From Lachnospiraceae bacterium (lineage in GTDB: Bacteria > Bacillota > Clostridia > Lachnospirales > Lachnospiraceae), in assembly GCA_902363675.1 (NCBI GenBank), contig CABJAV010000013.1, positions 25,233-89,232 on the forward strand: a stretch of 64,000 nucleotides of DNA, in the 5' to 3' direction. This document shows, in pieces, positions 9,476 through 20,230 of the stretch. The position numbers and the translations under genes are program-made. The notes under the pieces are model-generated. The model did not search any database. It saw only the letters and a program-made list of their open reading frames with translations, and was not told where the DNA came from. How positions within the stretch are numbered: position 1 is the first letter of the stretch; every line of letters begins with the position of its first letter.

Positions 9476-11593
9476 ATGGAGCTTGTAATTGCAGAGAAGC
9501 CGAGCGTGGCACAGAGCATTGCGGCAGTTCTTGGTGCCACACAGCGTAAGGACGGTTATTTGGAAGGCAATGACTATCTGGTATCATGGTGTGTGGGACA
9601 TCTGGTAGAACTGGTACAGCCGGAAAGCTATGAGGAAGCATGGAAGAAATGGAGTTATGACAATCTTCCGATCATCCCACAGGAATGGCAGCATGAAGTG
9701 AAAAGTGATACGAAAGCACAGTATCAGATTTTGAAAAAACTTATGCATGATGACAGGGTGGATGCAGTTGTGTGTGCTACCGATGCCGGAAGGGAGGGAG
9801 AGTTGATCTTCCGCCTGACCTACAACATGGCAGGATGCAGAAAACCGATGAAACGATTATGGATTTCTTCCATGGAGGAGAGTGCTATCCGTGACGGCTT
9901 CCATAATCTTCGTCCAGGCAGTGATTATGACAATCTGTACAAGTCAGCACTATGCAGGCAGGAAGCAGACTGGCTTGTGGGTATCAATGGCACTAGGCTT
10001 TTTACGGTATTGTATGGTGGCAAGGCATTAAAGGTCGGCAGAGTGCAGACACCGACACTTGCCATGCTGGTAGACCGTGAAAGTAAAATCATGAATTTCA
10101 AGAAAGAAGCCTATTATATGGCTCATATCATGGAAAATGGTCTGGATGCTGTATCGGAGCATATCAGTGATAAAACGGAAGCAGAGAGGATTGCAGGAGC
10201 CTGTGAAAACGGACAGGCTCTTGTCACTTCCGTGGTAAAGGAAGAAAAGTGGGTAGCACCGCCGAAGCTCTATGATCTTACCACACTCCAGAGGGATGCA
10301 AACCGTCTGTTTGGTTTTACTGCCAAGCAGACATTGGAATATACCCAGAGCCTTTATGAAAAGAAACTTGTCACTTATCCGAGAACGGACAGCCAGTATC
10401 TTTCCGATGACATGGAAGGTACTGCAAAAAATGTGATCGAAGCGATTTTCAATTCTCTGTTATTTGAGCAGAATATCATGTTCAATCCAGATATTAAAAG
10501 AATTTTGAACAGCAAGAAAGTGACGGACCACCACGCAATCATTCCTACCATGGAGATCATCAAGCAGGACTTAAAGGCAATCCCGGAGAGCGAAATGAAG
10601 ATACTTTCCCTTTGTGCAAACCGTCTGCTGTGTGCGACCGGGGAGAAGCACATTTATAATTCCACAAAGGCAGTGATTACCTGCAACAATACTGTATTTA
10701 AGGTATCTGGCAAGGAAGTGTGGAAAAATGGATGGAAGGAATTTGAGGATTTCTTCAAAAATTCCTATAAAACCGCAGAGGATAAATCGGATGCAGAGGA
10801 AGAAAAGAAACTGCCGGAGCTTCATGAGGGCATGATGATTGCAGTGGAGCAGACAAAGGTTTCCGAGCATTTCACACAGCCGCCAAAACATTACACTGAA
10901 GATTCCCTTTTGTCTGCAATGGAACGAGCCGGAAACGAGGACATGACTGACGATGTGGAGCGCAAAGGACTCGGTACACCTGCCACCAGAGCAGACATTA
11001 TAGAGAAGTTAGTCAAGGACGGTTTCGTGAAGCGTGAGAAAAAGCAGATCATACCGACAGAGGATGGAATGAAGCTGATTACGGTGCTTCCCGATGTGGT
11101 AAAGTCACCGAAACTTACCGCTGATTGGGAAAATGCCCTTACCCTTGTTGCAAAGGGAGAGATGGAGCGTGAGGACTTTATGGCAGATATTGAAACAATG
11201 GTATCTGACTTAATCCACACCTACCACGAAGTCAGTGACGAGCAGAAAAAGATGTTCGCACAGGAGCAGAAGGTACTTGGTAAATGTCCGAACTGCGGCG
11301 GAGAGGTGGTAAAGGGAAAATACGGAGCTTTCTGCAAGAATAAGTGCGGCATGAATGTAAGCCGGATCATGGGCGTTTCCCTGTCAGATGAACAGGTGGA
11401 AAGCCTGCTTGACGGGAAAAAGACGTTGCTAAAGGGGCTTACAAGCAAGGCGGGCAAGAAATACGATGCCTATATCATTCCGAGCGGTACGGAAGAATAC
11501 CACTACACAAAGGACGGAGAAGAAAAGTCCGGAGTGCAGTTTAAGTTTGTCATGGAGTTTCCCAATAAGAAATTCACAGGAAAGAAAAAATAA
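9476..11593 (+). CDS. topB: Type IA DNA topoisomerase III
   Basis: A 705-residue topoisomerase. The Toprim domain is at the start (EKPSVAQSIA at residues 6-15, ATDAGREGELIFR near 100), the active-site segment TYPRTDS is near residue 299 with the catalytic Tyr, and a C-terminal zinc-binding segment (CPNCGGEV...FCKNKCG) is near 602-625. ICE-encoded copies of this enzyme are a constant part of Tn1549/CTn elements and are thought to handle single-stranded or supercoiled transfer intermediates. It follows the surface protein by two bases with a GGGGAGGAATAG site. Confidence 0.95.
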   Translation: MELVIAEKPSVAQSIAAVLGATQRKDGYLEGNDYLVSWCVGHLVELVQPESYEEAWKKWSYDNLPIIPQEWQHEVKSDTKAQYQILKKLMHDDRVDAVVCATDAGREGELIFRLTYNMAGCRKPMKRLWISSMEESAIRDGFHNLRPGSDYDNLYKSALCRQEADWLVGINGTRLFTVLYGGKALKVGRVQTPTLAMLVDRESKIMNFKKEAYYMAHIMENGLDAVSEHISDKTEAERIAGACENGQALVTSVVKEEKWVAPPKLYDLTTLQRDANRLFGFTAKQTLEYTQSLYEKKLVTYPRTDSQYLSDDMEGTAKNVIEAIFNSLLFEQNIMFNPDIKRILNSKKVTDHHAIIPTMEIIKQDLKAIPESEMKILSLCANRLLCATGEKHIYNSTKAVITCNNTVFKVSGKEVWKNGWKEFEDFFKNSYKTAEDKSDAEEEKKLPELHEGMMIAVEQTKVSEHFTQPPKHYTEDSLLSAMERAGNEDMTDDVERKGLGTPATRADIIEKLVKDGFVKREKKQIIPTEDGMKLITVLPDVVKSPKLTADWENALTLVAKGEMEREDFMADIETMVSDLIHTYHEVSDEQKKMFAQEQKVLGKCPNCGGEVVKGKYGAFCKNKCGMNVSRIMGVSLSDEQVESLLDGKKTLLKGLTSKAGKKYDAYIIPSGTEEYHYTKDGEEKSGVQFKFVMEFPNKKFTGKKK

Positions 11594-11609
11594 AAGGAGG
11601 ATGTAACAA

Positions 11610-11876
11610 ATGGGAGCAGAAGAAACAAAGAAAGTACAGGACAATGAGAGCAAGGCGGACAAGTTTGTCCGTCTTGGGGAGTATCGTGTGAACAAGGTCA
11701 TTGATGCAATCTGCAGGCTTGAGAACCTTTCCAACCGCACCAATTATGAGTATACACAGGAGCAGGTGGAAGCCATGTTTTCCATTATGGAAAAAAGGCT
11801 TTTGGAAGTCAAAGGCAGATTTGCCCCGAAAAAGGAAAAAGAAGATACGTTTTCATTTGGAAGAAAAGCAGAATAG
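11610..11876 (+). CDS. Small conserved ICE protein, unknown function
   Basis: An 88-residue, charged, soluble helical protein with no recognised motif. It begins at ATG behind AAAAGGAGG, 16 bases after topoisomerase III, and is followed closely by two more ICE genes, so it belongs to the transfer operon. A central segment (ICRLENLSNRTNYEYTQEQVE) gives it a recognisable small-ICE-protein look, but I cannot assign a role. Confidence 0.75.
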   Translation: MGAEETKKVQDNESKADKFVRLGEYRVNKVIDAICRLENLSNRTNYEYTQEQVEAMFSIMEKRLLEVKGRFAPKKEKEDTFSFGRKAE

Positions 11877-11890
11877 GGAGGAAAGTCAGA

Positions 11891-12025
11891 ATGAAGCAGT
11901 TAGAAAAAGAAATCAATGTAACAAGCCAGAGAAACATGATGAAGAGGTACCAGATGTATGGTGCCACAGTATCAAAGCTGACAGAGAAATCACAGAATGA
12001 CACCAAGAAGGGAGAGAGAAAGTAA
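11891..12025 (+). CDS. 44-residue small ICE protein
   Basis: A short frame begins with ATG at 11891 behind GGGAGGAAA and encodes a basic, probably helical peptide (MKQLEKEINV, then RYQMYGATVSKLTEKS). Its TAA overlaps the ATG of the DUF5688-like gene (TAATG), which is typical of real coupled genes. The function is unknown. The overlap, spacing and ribosome-binding site support it despite its size. Confidence 0.65.
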   Translation: MKQLEKEINVTSQRNMMKRYQMYGATVSKLTEKSQNDTKKGERK

Positions 12026-13128
12026 TGGAATATAGAGATTTTGTAGAACAGGTAAAAGAACAGATACAGGATTTCCTTCCTGAAAAGTTTGCAGATGCTG
12101 CAGTTGAGGTCAATCAGATTGTAAAGAATAATGACTGTGTTCTGGACGGTCTGATGGTAAGAACAGAGGAAAGCAATATTGCACCTACCATTTATCTGAA
12201 TCCATATTTTGAGCAGATACAGGATGGTGCTGAATTGGATGATGTGTTAGCTCAGATTGCAAGTGTGTATCAGTCACATTATATAGATCATGATATAGAT
12301 GTATCGGCAGTTACCGATTTTGACAAGATTAAGGAAAAAATTGTATGTAAGCTGATCAACGAGGAAGCAAATAAGCAGTTCCTTCAGGATAAACCGTACT
12401 CCAAGTTGGAAGATTTAGCAGTTGTGTATCAGATTTTAATGGATAAAACAGGAGAAGGAACTGCGACCATTACCATTACAGATAATCTGATGGATGGATA
12501 TGGAATCACACTTGAAGAACTGCATGACCAGGCGTTGCAGAATATGGATACTTTGCAGCCACATAGTTTCAAAGGAATGAATGAGACGGTTGCGGAGATG
12601 ATTGCAGTTGATATTGCAAGAGAACAAAATGTGGGTATGGATGAAGCAAAAGAAATGGCAATGCAGATGATGCCGGATATTCCCGATACCATGTATGTGC
12701 TGACAAATGATACAAAAGTAAATGGGGCGGCTGCAATTTTAAACGATGATATCAGACAGGAGATCGCTGAGAAGGTAGGAGATTTTTACATGCTGCCTTC
12801 TTCAATCCATGAAACGCTGATTATACCGAAAGATGCGGGAATGGAGTTTAAAGAACTTGAGCAGATGGTACAGGAAGTAAATCAGACACAGGTGGCGCCT
12901 GGAGAACGTCTTTCGGATCATGTATATGAGTATGATGCCAAAGAACATGAACTGTTCCGCAGTGACCGGGCAGAGGAACGTGCTAAGCAGAAAGAGGAAA
13001 AAGGAGATAACCGTCATGAGCGTGTTTCAGTAAAGGAGAAGCTTGCGGAGAAGAAGGATGCTGTTATTAAAATGAATGCCGGGAAAGAGCATTCTGCACC
13101 GGAAAAGAAAAAGGAAGCCGTAATATAG
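12025..13128 (+). CDS. DUF5688-like ICE protein
   Basis: A 367-residue soluble protein without signal peptide or membrane span. Proteins of this type (DUF5688 by recall) are a regular member of Lachnospiraceae ICEs. The C-terminus carries a basic RVSVKEKLAEKK segment, which recurs at the ends of the methylase/helicase, the coiled-coil protein at 28916 and the ArdC-like protein at 33817. That shared tail suggests a common interaction or targeting signal in this ICE family. The start overlaps the previous stop. Biochemical function is unknown. Confidence 0.78.
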   Translation: MEYRDFVEQVKEQIQDFLPEKFADAAVEVNQIVKNNDCVLDGLMVRTEESNIAPTIYLNPYFEQIQDGAELDDVLAQIASVYQSHYIDHDIDVSAVTDFDKIKEKIVCKLINEEANKQFLQDKPYSKLEDLAVVYQILMDKTGEGTATITITDNLMDGYGITLEELHDQALQNMDTLQPHSFKGMNETVAEMIAVDIAREQNVGMDEAKEMAMQMMPDIPDTMYVLTNDTKVNGAAAILNDDIRQEIAEKVGDFYMLPSSIHETLIIPKDAGMEFKELEQMVQEVNQTQVAPGERLSDHVYEYDAKEHELFRSDRAEERAKQKEEKGDNRHERVSVKEKLAEKKDAVIKMNAGKEHSAPEKKKEAVI

Positions 13129-13140
13129 GAGGAGTGGGAT

Positions 13141-13476
13141 ATGTATACAACAGGAGATAAGCTATTAAACGTGATGAAAGAGGAAGAAATCGGGATTGCG
13201 GAGCTTTCCAAAATTTCCGGTGTGCCGGAGAGAATAATCCTTGACATTATGGCAGGAGTTAAGGAGCCGGAGCTTGGTGCTATGTGCAAGATTGCAGAGG
13301 GACTGGGTATCTGTGTCCATGAACTTCGTGCGGATGAGGAGAGTTATGCGGTATCCGTTCCGAAGGATACCCTTGCCAAGCTGATTGTTGTCAGCGAGAT
13401 TAACGGAGTGGAACTTGAGGAACTGATTAACTGTATTCTGGAAAAAGGTATTGAGGAGCATGGTTTTTATGCCTGA
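13141..13476 (+). CDS. XRE-like helix-turn-helix protein
   Basis: A 111-residue protein. The N-terminal half (about residues 5-60: MKEEEIGIAELSKISGVPER followed by IAEGLGICVHELRA) reads as an XRE-type helix-turn-helix, and the C-terminal half is a small helical region. It lies 12 bases after the DUF5688-like gene behind TAGGAGG, so it is co-transcribed with it. It closes this operon segment, since a hairpin with a T-run follows. The target is unknown; autoregulation of the ICE is plausible. Confidence 0.75.
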   Translation: MYTTGDKLLNVMKEEEIGIAELSKISGVPERIILDIMAGVKEPELGAMCKIAEGLGICVHELRADEESYAVSVPKDTLAKLIVVSEINGVELEELINCILEKGIEEHGFYA

Positions 13477-13498
13477 TGCCGATAAGTAACTGATCACA

Positions 13499-13535
13499 GG
13501 CTGTAGGGTGCTTAAAGTGCCTTACAGCCTTTTTT
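13499..13535 (+). terminator. Intrinsic terminator or attenuator before the methylase/helicase gene
   Basis: GGCTGTAGGG pairs with CCTTACAGCC around a short loop and is followed by TTTTTT. It lies between the XRE-like gene and the ATG at 13549 and would limit read-through into the giant gene. Confidence 0.7.
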
Positions 13536-13548
13536 ACGGAGGTTTACC

Positions 13549-16500
13549 ATGAGAAAATATAAATTGATTTCCGCACTGGCAGAGGAAACAGCAAAAGAAG
13601 TCGTGCGGAATGAAGAAAACTGGAGGAGATACCTAAATACTGCTTCCAGATTGTATAAATATCCATTTAAGGAACAGCTTTTAATCTATGCCCAAAGACC
13701 GGAGGCAACCGCCTGTGCTTCCATAGAGATATGGAATGAAAAGATGCACTGCTGGGTAAACAAAGGTGCAAAGGGCATTGCACTGATAGATGAGGATATT
13801 TTTTCCGGTTTGAAGTATGTCTTTGATATTTCAGATGTGCATAAGGCAAGAAGAATCGGACAATTCCCTAACCTTTGGGAAATGCGTGAGGAACACATGG
13901 AATCGGTGATTTCCCGTCTGGAAAAGACTTATGGGGATACCGACAGGGAAGCCGGGTTTGTGGGACGTATCCGGGAGATTGCCGGACGGATTGCAGAGGA
14001 CTGTTATAAAGAGCTTGCTTCAGATATGGAATACTTAAAGGAAGGGAGCTTTTTAGAGGAACTGGACGAGCTGAACGTGGAAGTAAGGATACGGGAAACC
14101 CTTGCCGACAGCCTTGCCTATACCGTTTTAAAGCGGTGTGGCATGGAGGAGGGTGAGCTTGCCGAGGAAATAAACTTCCCTTATATCCATGAGTTTAACA
14201 CAGTGGAAACGCTGTCACAGCTTGGCAGTAACGTGTCCGATTTATCAAAGCCTATCCTGATGGAGATAGGCAAAGCAATCGGGGTGTATGAGAGGGAGAA
14301 AGCAGAGAACCGCACAGCGGAAAATTCTGTTCAAAAAGGACTTGCAAACACCTCAGAAACACGCTACAATGCTTTAAAGCGCGAAAGCAAAAACCAAGAC
14401 GGAGAATCTATCACACAGACCGGAGAAGCCGGGGAAAGGAGCAAATATGATGAATCTGATATACGAGAAGAATGGGGATTATCAGATACCGATGGTAGTA
14501 ATGGACGAACAGCCGAAGGAGGTACTGACAAAGTACGGACTGATGAGGAAGAAGTTCTTACAGGAGCACAAGAACGGAGTATATACGGGACTTCTTCTGA
14601 GTGGGAAGCTGAAGGAACACCTGTTGATGATACAGGAGCAGGCAGAGGAGAGAATGGAACTTCTGACCGGACAGATGAAGGAGAGAGAGGGGATAACGGA
14701 GCAGATGAAAGTAGAGAATCAGATGCTCTGGGTAGCGAAGATGAACAGCATCGTACACTCGGCAGAGGAGATCGTGATGACGGAACTGATCTACAGTTAA
14801 ATATCGAACAGCCGGAGGGAACCTATCAGCAGTTAAGCCTGTTTCCGAGCTTTGAGGAACAGGTCGGCACTATCGCAGCAGCGGAAGCAAGTATTCAGTA
14901 TACCATGCCCGCTGCTTTTTCGTTGCCACAGGAGCAGATTGACAGTATCTTGCGTAGTGGCGGCGGTAGGGATAACAGCAGAAAGCGTATCTATGCCAAG
15001 TATCAGCAGGGTAAGGCACCGGAAGAAATGGCAGAATTTTTAAAGAACGAGTATAAGACCACCGGAAAAGGTTTTGAGTTTGACGGAAATCCTGTTTCAC
15101 TGTGGTTTGATGAAATGGGTATGCGTATCGGTTACGGTACATCGGCAAAAGAAAATACCCTTGCAGTGATGAGCTGGAGCGAAGTGGAGAGCCATATCCG
15201 TGTTATGGTGGAGAATGGTACTTATATGAGTGCCAATGAAGTATTCCTTGTGAATGCGGTGGAGCGTGAGAGAATTGCTACGGACATTAACAATTTCTTC
15301 CGTGATGGTATATCGGAAATGCCGGAGAATCTGGAGCTTAAATTTTCTGACTACCCGGCAAGCATGGAAAGGCTATGCGAGCTTTTATCAACAACTGAGG
15401 GCAGAGAACTGATTAAGAATGAGCTTGAAAAGGCAAAGGAACAGCTTGACAGCGGAGAAAAGCAGATTAAATGGCGGTATGTGAAAAGACCGGATTATTT
15501 ATTAGAACAGCTTGCGGATTTAGGTGTGGAAAAGAAAGAATTTCCGGCACCTGATACGGTTGAGGTAAGGAATGAGGACTTCATCACACAGGACGAGATT
15601 GATTACAGGCTGACAGGAGGAAGCGGCTTTGAACATGGAAAATTCCGTATCTATGAGTATTTCATGGAAGGGCATGACAAGAAAGATAACATTGCTTTTC
15701 TGAAAAATGAATATGGTACGGGCGGCAGCTCCCACGCACTTCCAGGAAGTGACAGAGCGCACGAGGATCACGATGCCAAAGGTATCCGTCTGGAGAAAGG
15801 TAACTATGGCAATCCTTACGCAAAGGTGCTTTTAAACTGGAATGTAGTAGAGAAACGTATCCGAGAGCTTGTGCAGGCAGATAAATACCTTTCGCCGGAG
15901 GGAAAGGAAGCCTATGCACAGTATAAACAGGAACAGGCAGAGAAAGCCATGCAAAAAGAACAGGCGAAGTTGGAGCGTGGTGTAACCAATCAGGAATTAG
16001 ATAGAGAAACAGGAACTGTTGCTGAAGGAGAACCAAAAGCACCAGAAACCGGAAAAACAGACATAGAGCAGTTAAATAAAAGGCTGTCTGAAATGTCGGC
16101 TGTGGTTAAAATCTGCGGAGCATTAGACCGGAAAGATGTGGTTGGCTGGAACGAGGAAACACAGGCGGTCACGATTACTGACGATGAGCGTACTTTAGAA
16201 GGAAAAGAGGTCTATGATTTCCTTTTTGCAGAAGCGGCAGACTATGTAATGATGCAGACAATCAGTGGCGAAACAGAAAAAGCTCTGGAGATGGACGGTC
16301 TGTTAAAGGATGCCAGACAGTATGCGTCACGTTATGAGGGAGAGCCTTCCATAGAGCAGACAGAAGAACAGCCTTTGACTGCGGATGATGTTCAAAACCT
16401 TGTATTGATAGACCGGGAATATATCAGAGGTACACGAACAACAGTCTATGATTTTGAGTGTGATATTCGTGGGGAACATGATAAGCTGCAATATACGCTT

Positions 16501-19500
16501 GAGTACCATGATGACGGAGAAGGCTTTACCATTCATACGGAGAAGAATGATATTTGGGAACGTATGCCGGAGCCTGAACTGGCACGATTGGAGGGTATTC
16601 TTGGCAGGGAAGCATTATATTTTAAGTACCATGATAAAATAGCCGGGGCAAAGAGCCTTGAGGACATGGAGGAGATTCGTTTCAGCATTATGGAAGAAGA
16701 ATCTCCTTATTTTTCTGCTGTTTCCCAAAGAGTATGGGGTGAATATGAACAGAAAAATGAAGAATTGTCCAATCCAATGCAAGAAAGTGAAGTGATTGCC
16801 GAACCAGAGCCGCAGAATGAAGCAGAAGCGCCAAAGGAACAGCCACAGATTGACAAATCGGGTGCAGTCAACTTCCACATTGCTCCGGAAACAGAGGAAA
16901 GTGCCGGAAAAGGCTTTGCGGCAAAAGAAAAATTCCGTCAGAACGTGGAAGCTATCAGAACGCTTGAAAAGATTGAGAGCGAAAACCGTATTGCCACACC
17001 AGAAGAACAGGAGATTTTAGCAAAATATGTAGGCTGGGGCGGTCTTGCCGATGCCTTTGATGAAACCAAAGCGAATTGGGCAAGTGAATATCAGGAATTA
17101 AAGAGCCTGTTGTCAGCCGAGGAATACGATTCAGCAAGGGAAAGTACCTTAAATGCGCACTATACAAGCTCTGTAATTATCAAAGCAATTTATGATGCGA
17201 TGGAACGAATGGGCTTTTCAAAAGGAAACATCTTGGAGCCGGCAATGGGTATTGGAAACTTTTTCGGTATGTTGCCGGAAAATATGCAGGAGAGCAGGCT
17301 TTATGGTGTGGAGCTGGACGGAATTACCGGAAGAATTGCAAGGCAGCTATACCCGAATGCCGATGTGAAAATTACAGGATTTGAAAAGACAGATTATCCA
17401 AACGATTTCTTTGATGTTGCAATTGGAAACGTGCCATTTGGTCAGTACAAGGTAGCAGACAGAGCCTACGATAAGCATAACTTTCTCATACACGATTATT
17501 TTTTTTCCAAAGCCTTAGATAAGGTCAGACCGGGCGGCGTAGTGGCATTTGTCACCTCAAAGGGAACAATGGATAAGAAAAGCCCGGAAGTCAGAAAGTA
17601 CCTTGCGCAGAGAGCGGAGCTTCTTGGAGCAATCAGGCTTCCCAACACAGCCTTTAAGGAAAATGCGGGGACGGAGGTCACTTCGGACATTCTTTTCTTA
17701 AAGAAGCGTGACAGGGTAATCGACATCGAGCCGGATTGGGTGCATCTTTGTGAAAATGAAGATGGCATAGCCATGAACCAGTATTTTGCCGACCACCCGG
17801 AGATGATCATGGGAAAAATGGAAATGGTCAGCGGGCAGTTTGGCATGGAAGCCACCTGTACACCGGATACCACCATTCCTCTATCCAAGCAGCTTGAAAG
17901 GGCTGTATCCCATATTGAGGGCAGCATTGACGAGGTAGAGTTCGATGAGCTTGATGATGAGCTGGCAAGAGAAGCCATTCCCGCCGATCCGAGCGTTAAG
18001 AATTACAGTTACACTATCGTGGACGAGAGGGTGTATTACCGGGAAAATTCCATTATGAAGCCTGTGGATGTATCAGAAACGATGGAGCAGCGCATGAAAG
18101 GTATGGTGCAGATTCGTGACTGTACACAGGAGCTGATTGATTATCAATTAAACGAGTACCCGGAAGATATGATTAAGAGCAAGCAGGCAGAGCTTAATGA
18201 GCTGTATGATGCGTTTTCCAAGAAATACGGTCTGATTAATTCACAGACCAATAAGAGAGCGTTTAACCAGGACTCAAGTTATTGTCTGCTTTGTTCATTG
18301 GAGAAATTAGACGATGAGGGCAACTTCAAAGGCAAGGCGGATATGTTTTCCAAGCGAACCATTAAAAAAGCAGAAGTTGTCACAAGCGTGGATACCGCAA
18401 GTGAAGCACTGGCGGTGTCATTAGGGGAAAAGGCAAGGGTAGACCTAGCCTATATGTCGGAGCTTACGGGAAAAAGCGAGGAAGATGTGGCAAAGGAACT
18501 TGCCGGAATTATTTTTCAGAATCCGGTTACAGAAAAGTGGGAAACCGCAGACGAGTATTTAAGCGGCAATGTCCGGGAGAAGCTGGCAACCGCAAGGGTA
18601 TTTGCAGAGAACCGTCCGGAGTTTGCAATCAATGTCACAGCCCTTGAGGGTGTACAGCCAAAGGAGCTTGATGCAAGCGAGATTGAGGTGCGTATCGGTG
18701 CCACATGGATAGATCCGAAGTACATCGAAGATTTCATGCGGGAAACCTTTGAAACACCGGATTACCTTTTTGACCGTAACCTTGTAGGGGTGCAGTATTC
18801 CGATGTGACAGGACAATGGAATGTAAAGGGCAAAAATGCGGATCGTGGCAATGCTCTTGTCAACATGACCTACGGAACGAGCCGGGCAAATGCCTACCGT
18901 ATTCTGGAGGATTCCTTAAACCTTCGTGATACCCGTATTTTTGATACGATTGAGGAAGATGGAAAGGAAAAGAGAGTTCTTAACAAAAAGGAAACCACGC
19001 TTGCCAGCCAGAAACAGGAAGCCATAAGGGAAGCCTTTAAGGACTGGGTATTTCGTGATCCGGAGCGCAGACAGACCTTGTGTGCCAAGTACAACGAGCT
19101 TTTCAATTCCACCAGACCAAGAGAGTATGACGGTTCCCACCTAAAGTTTCCGGGCATGACACCGGACATTACATTAAGACCACATCAGCTTAATGCAGTG
19201 GCACATCAGCTTTATGGGGATAATACCCTGCTTGCCCATTGTGTGGGTGCAGGTAAGACCTTTGAAATGATTGCTGCAGCAATGGAGAGCAAGCGGTTAG
19301 GGCTTTGCCAAAAGAGCTTATTTGTCGTACCGAACCATTTAACAGAGCAGTGGGCGAGTGATTTCCTGCGCCTGTATCCGGGTGCCAATATTTTAGCTGC
19401 CACAAAGAAAGATTTTGAGCCTGCCAACCGTAAGAAATTCTGTTCCCGTATTGCAACCGGGGACTATGATGCGGTCATTATCGGGCATACGCAGTTTGAA

Positions 19501-20058
19501 AAGATACCGCTTTCAACGGAAAGACAGGCTGCCATGATTGAGCGGCAGATAACGGAAATAGAAATGGCAATCGAAGCAGTCAAGGCGGAAAAGGGAGAGC
19601 GTTACACCATTAAGCAGATGGAAAAGACGAAAAAATCTTTAAGCGCAAGGCTGAGCCGATTAAACGATACTTCCCGCAAGGACAACGTAGTAACTTTTGA
19701 ACAGCTTGGTGTTGACAGGCTGTTTGTAGACGAGAGCCACAATTATAAGAACCTTTTCTTATACACCAAGATGCGGAACGTGGCGGGTATTGCACAGACA
19801 GAAGCACAGAAGTCCTCGGATATGTTTGCAAAGTGTCAGTACATGGACGAGCTGACAGGCGGCAAGGGCATTACCTTTGCCACAGGTACGCCGATTTCCA
19901 ACAGTATGACGGAGCTTTATACGAATATGCGCTATCTGCAATACAATACGCTCCAGAAACTTGGTCTTGGCAATTTCGACAGTTGGGCGGCTACTTTCGG
20001 AGAAACGCAGACCGCCATAGAGCTTGCACCGGAGGGCTATACTTTAGTAAGACGATAA
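13549..20058 (+). CDS. DNA methylase/SNF2-type helicase, N-terminal part, split by a transposon
   Basis: The 2,169 residues in this part contain an N-terminal ICE-specific region, a disordered acidic linker (about 290-425), an N6-adenine methylase-like domain ([12 protein letters not shown] near 1227; IGNVPF near 1291) and most of a superfamily 2 helicase (GAGKT near 1899, DESHNYKN near 2060, ATGTPISNS near 2112). The genuine gene sequence ends at 20032-20036 (GAGGG); the last few codons and the stop come from the transposon. The remainder is at 27053-28906. Joined at GAG the frame gives about 2,778 residues, the usual size of this LtrC-like ICE protein. The helicase half lacks motif VI in this fragment and is probably inactive. 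Confidence 0.93.
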   Translation: MRKYKLISALAEETAKEVVRNEENWRRYLNTASRLYKYPFKEQLLIYAQRPEATACASIEIWNEKMHCWVNKGAKGIALIDEDIFSGLKYVFDISDVHKARRIGQFPNLWEMREEHMESVISRLEKTYGDTDREAGFVGRIREIAGRIAEDCYKELASDMEYLKEGSFLEELDELNVEVRIRETLADSLAYTVLKRCGMEEGELAEEINFPYIHEFNTVETLSQLGSNVSDLSKPILMEIGKAIGVYEREKAENRTAENSVQKGLANTSETRYNALKRESKNQDGESITQTGEAGERSKYDESDIREEWGLSDTDGSNGRTAEGGTDKVRTDEEEVLTGAQERSIYGTSSEWEAEGTPVDDTGAGRGENGTSDRTDEGERGDNGADESRESDALGSEDEQHRTLGRGDRDDGTDLQLNIEQPEGTYQQLSLFPSFEEQVGTIAAAEASIQYTMPAAFSLPQEQIDSILRSGGGRDNSRKRIYAKYQQGKAPEEMAEFLKNEYKTTGKGFEFDGNPVSLWFDEMGMRIGYGTSAKENTLAVMSWSEVESHIRVMVENGTYMSANEVFLVNAVERERIATDINNFFRDGISEMPENLELKFSDYPASMERLCELLSTTEGRELIKNELEKAKEQLDSGEKQIKWRYVKRPDYLLEQLADLGVEKKEFPAPDTVEVRNEDFITQDEIDYRLTGGSGFEHGKFRIYEYFMEGHDKKDNIAFLKNEYGTGGSSHALPGSDRAHEDHDAKGIRLEKGNYGNPYAKVLLNWNVVEKRIRELVQADKYLSPEGKEAYAQYKQEQAEKAMQKEQAKLERGVTNQELDRETGTVAEGEPKAPETGKTDIEQLNKRLSEMSAVVKICGALDRKDVVGWNEETQAVTITDDERTLEGKEVYDFLFAEAADYVMMQTISGETEKALEMDGLLKDARQYASRYEGEPSIEQTEEQPLTADDVQNLVLIDREYIRGTRTTVYDFECDIRGEHDKLQYTLEYHDDGEGFTIHTEKNDIWERMPEPELARLEGILGREALYFKYHDKIAGAKSLEDMEEIRFSIMEEESPYFSAVSQRVWGEYEQKNEELSNPMQESEVIAEPEPQNEAEAPKEQPQIDKSGAVNFHIAPETEESAGKGFAAKEKFRQNVEAIRTLEKIESENRIATPEEQEILAKYVGWGGLADAFDETKANWASEYQELKSLLSAEEYDSARESTLNAHYTSSVIIKAIYDAMERMGFSKGNILEPAMGIGNFFGMLPENMQESRLYGVELDGITGRIARQLYPNADVKITGFEKTDYPNDFFDVAIGNVPFGQYKVADRAYDKHNFLIHDYFFSKALDKVRPGGVVAFVTSKGTMDKKSPEVRKYLAQRAELLGAIRLPNTAFKENAGTEVTSDILFLKKRDRVIDIEPDWVHLCENEDGIAMNQYFADHPEMIMGKMEMVSGQFGMEATCTPDTTIPLSKQLERAVSHIEGSIDEVEFDELDDELAREAIPADPSVKNYSYTIVDERVYYRENSIMKPVDVSETMEQRMKGMVQIRDCTQELIDYQLNEYPEDMIKSKQAELNELYDAFSKKYGLINSQTNKRAFNQDSSYCLLCSLEKLDDEGNFKGKADMFSKRTIKKAEVVTSVDTASEALAVSLGEKARVDLAYMSELTGKSEEDVAKELAGIIFQNPVTEKWETADEYLSGNVREKLATARVFAENRPEFAINVTALEGVQPKELDASEIEVRIGATWIDPKYIEDFMRETFETPDYLFDRNLVGVQYSDVTGQWNVKGKNADRGNALVNMTYGTSRANAYRILEDSLNLRDTRIFDTIEEDGKEKRVLNKKETTLASQKQEAIREAFKDWVFRDPERRQTLCAKYNELFNSTRPREYDGSHLKFPGMTPDITLRPHQLNAVAHQLYGDNTLLAHCVGAGKTFEMIAAAMESKRLGLCQKSLFVVPNHLTEQWASDFLRLYPGANILAATKKDFEPANRKKFCSRIATGDYDAVIIGHTQFEKIPLSTERQAAMIERQITEIEMAIEAVKAEKGERYTIKQMEKTKKSLSARLSRLNDTSRKDNVVTFEQLGVDRLFVDESHNYKNLFLYTKMRNVAGIAQTEAQKSSDMFAKCQYMDELTGGKGITFATGTPISNSMTELYTNMRYLQYNTLQKLGLGNFDSWAATFGETQTAIELAPEGYTLVRR
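14447..14800 (+). CDS. tnpV: TnpV-like protein nested out of frame in the methylase gene
   Basis: In a different forward frame from the host gene, this 117-residue frame aligns by eye with the TnpV protein at 22276: the KYG-R-K-L-EHK segment, GL-SGKL-EHL, GITEQMK-EN-MLWV-KMN and the AEEIV-TELIYS tail are all shared. The start ATG-ATG is preceded by GGAAAGGAG at good spacing. The host frame here encodes only a Gly/Asp/Glu/Arg-rich disordered linker. This looks like an overprinted gene: TnpV as the constrained frame, the linker as the flexible one. TnpV function is unknown. Confidence 0.8.
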   Translation: MMNLIYEKNGDYQIPMVVMDEQPKEVLTKYGLMRKKFLQEHKNGVYTGLLLSGKLKEHLLMIQEQAEERMELLTGQMKEREGITEQMKVENQMLWVAKMNSIVHSAEEIVMTELIYS

Positions 20059-20230
20059 ATAATGCGTTCCTAAATTGAAAATAGGATATCAAAATCGGTT
20101 TTGGAACTTCAAGATTTTTTTTGATTTTCTTGAAAAACAGTTCCGCTTTGTACCCCTATTTTCTCCTATTAGTAGAGGGAGTAATACTTTTAATACTAAA
20201 CAGATTACATAAGGAAAGGAGGTTAAGAGA

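Noticed and set aside
20042..20230. Sequence between the left transposon end and tnpX as a possible extra gene
   Set aside because: Only fragmentary frames without ribosome-binding sites; likely transposon end and tnpX promoter DNA.
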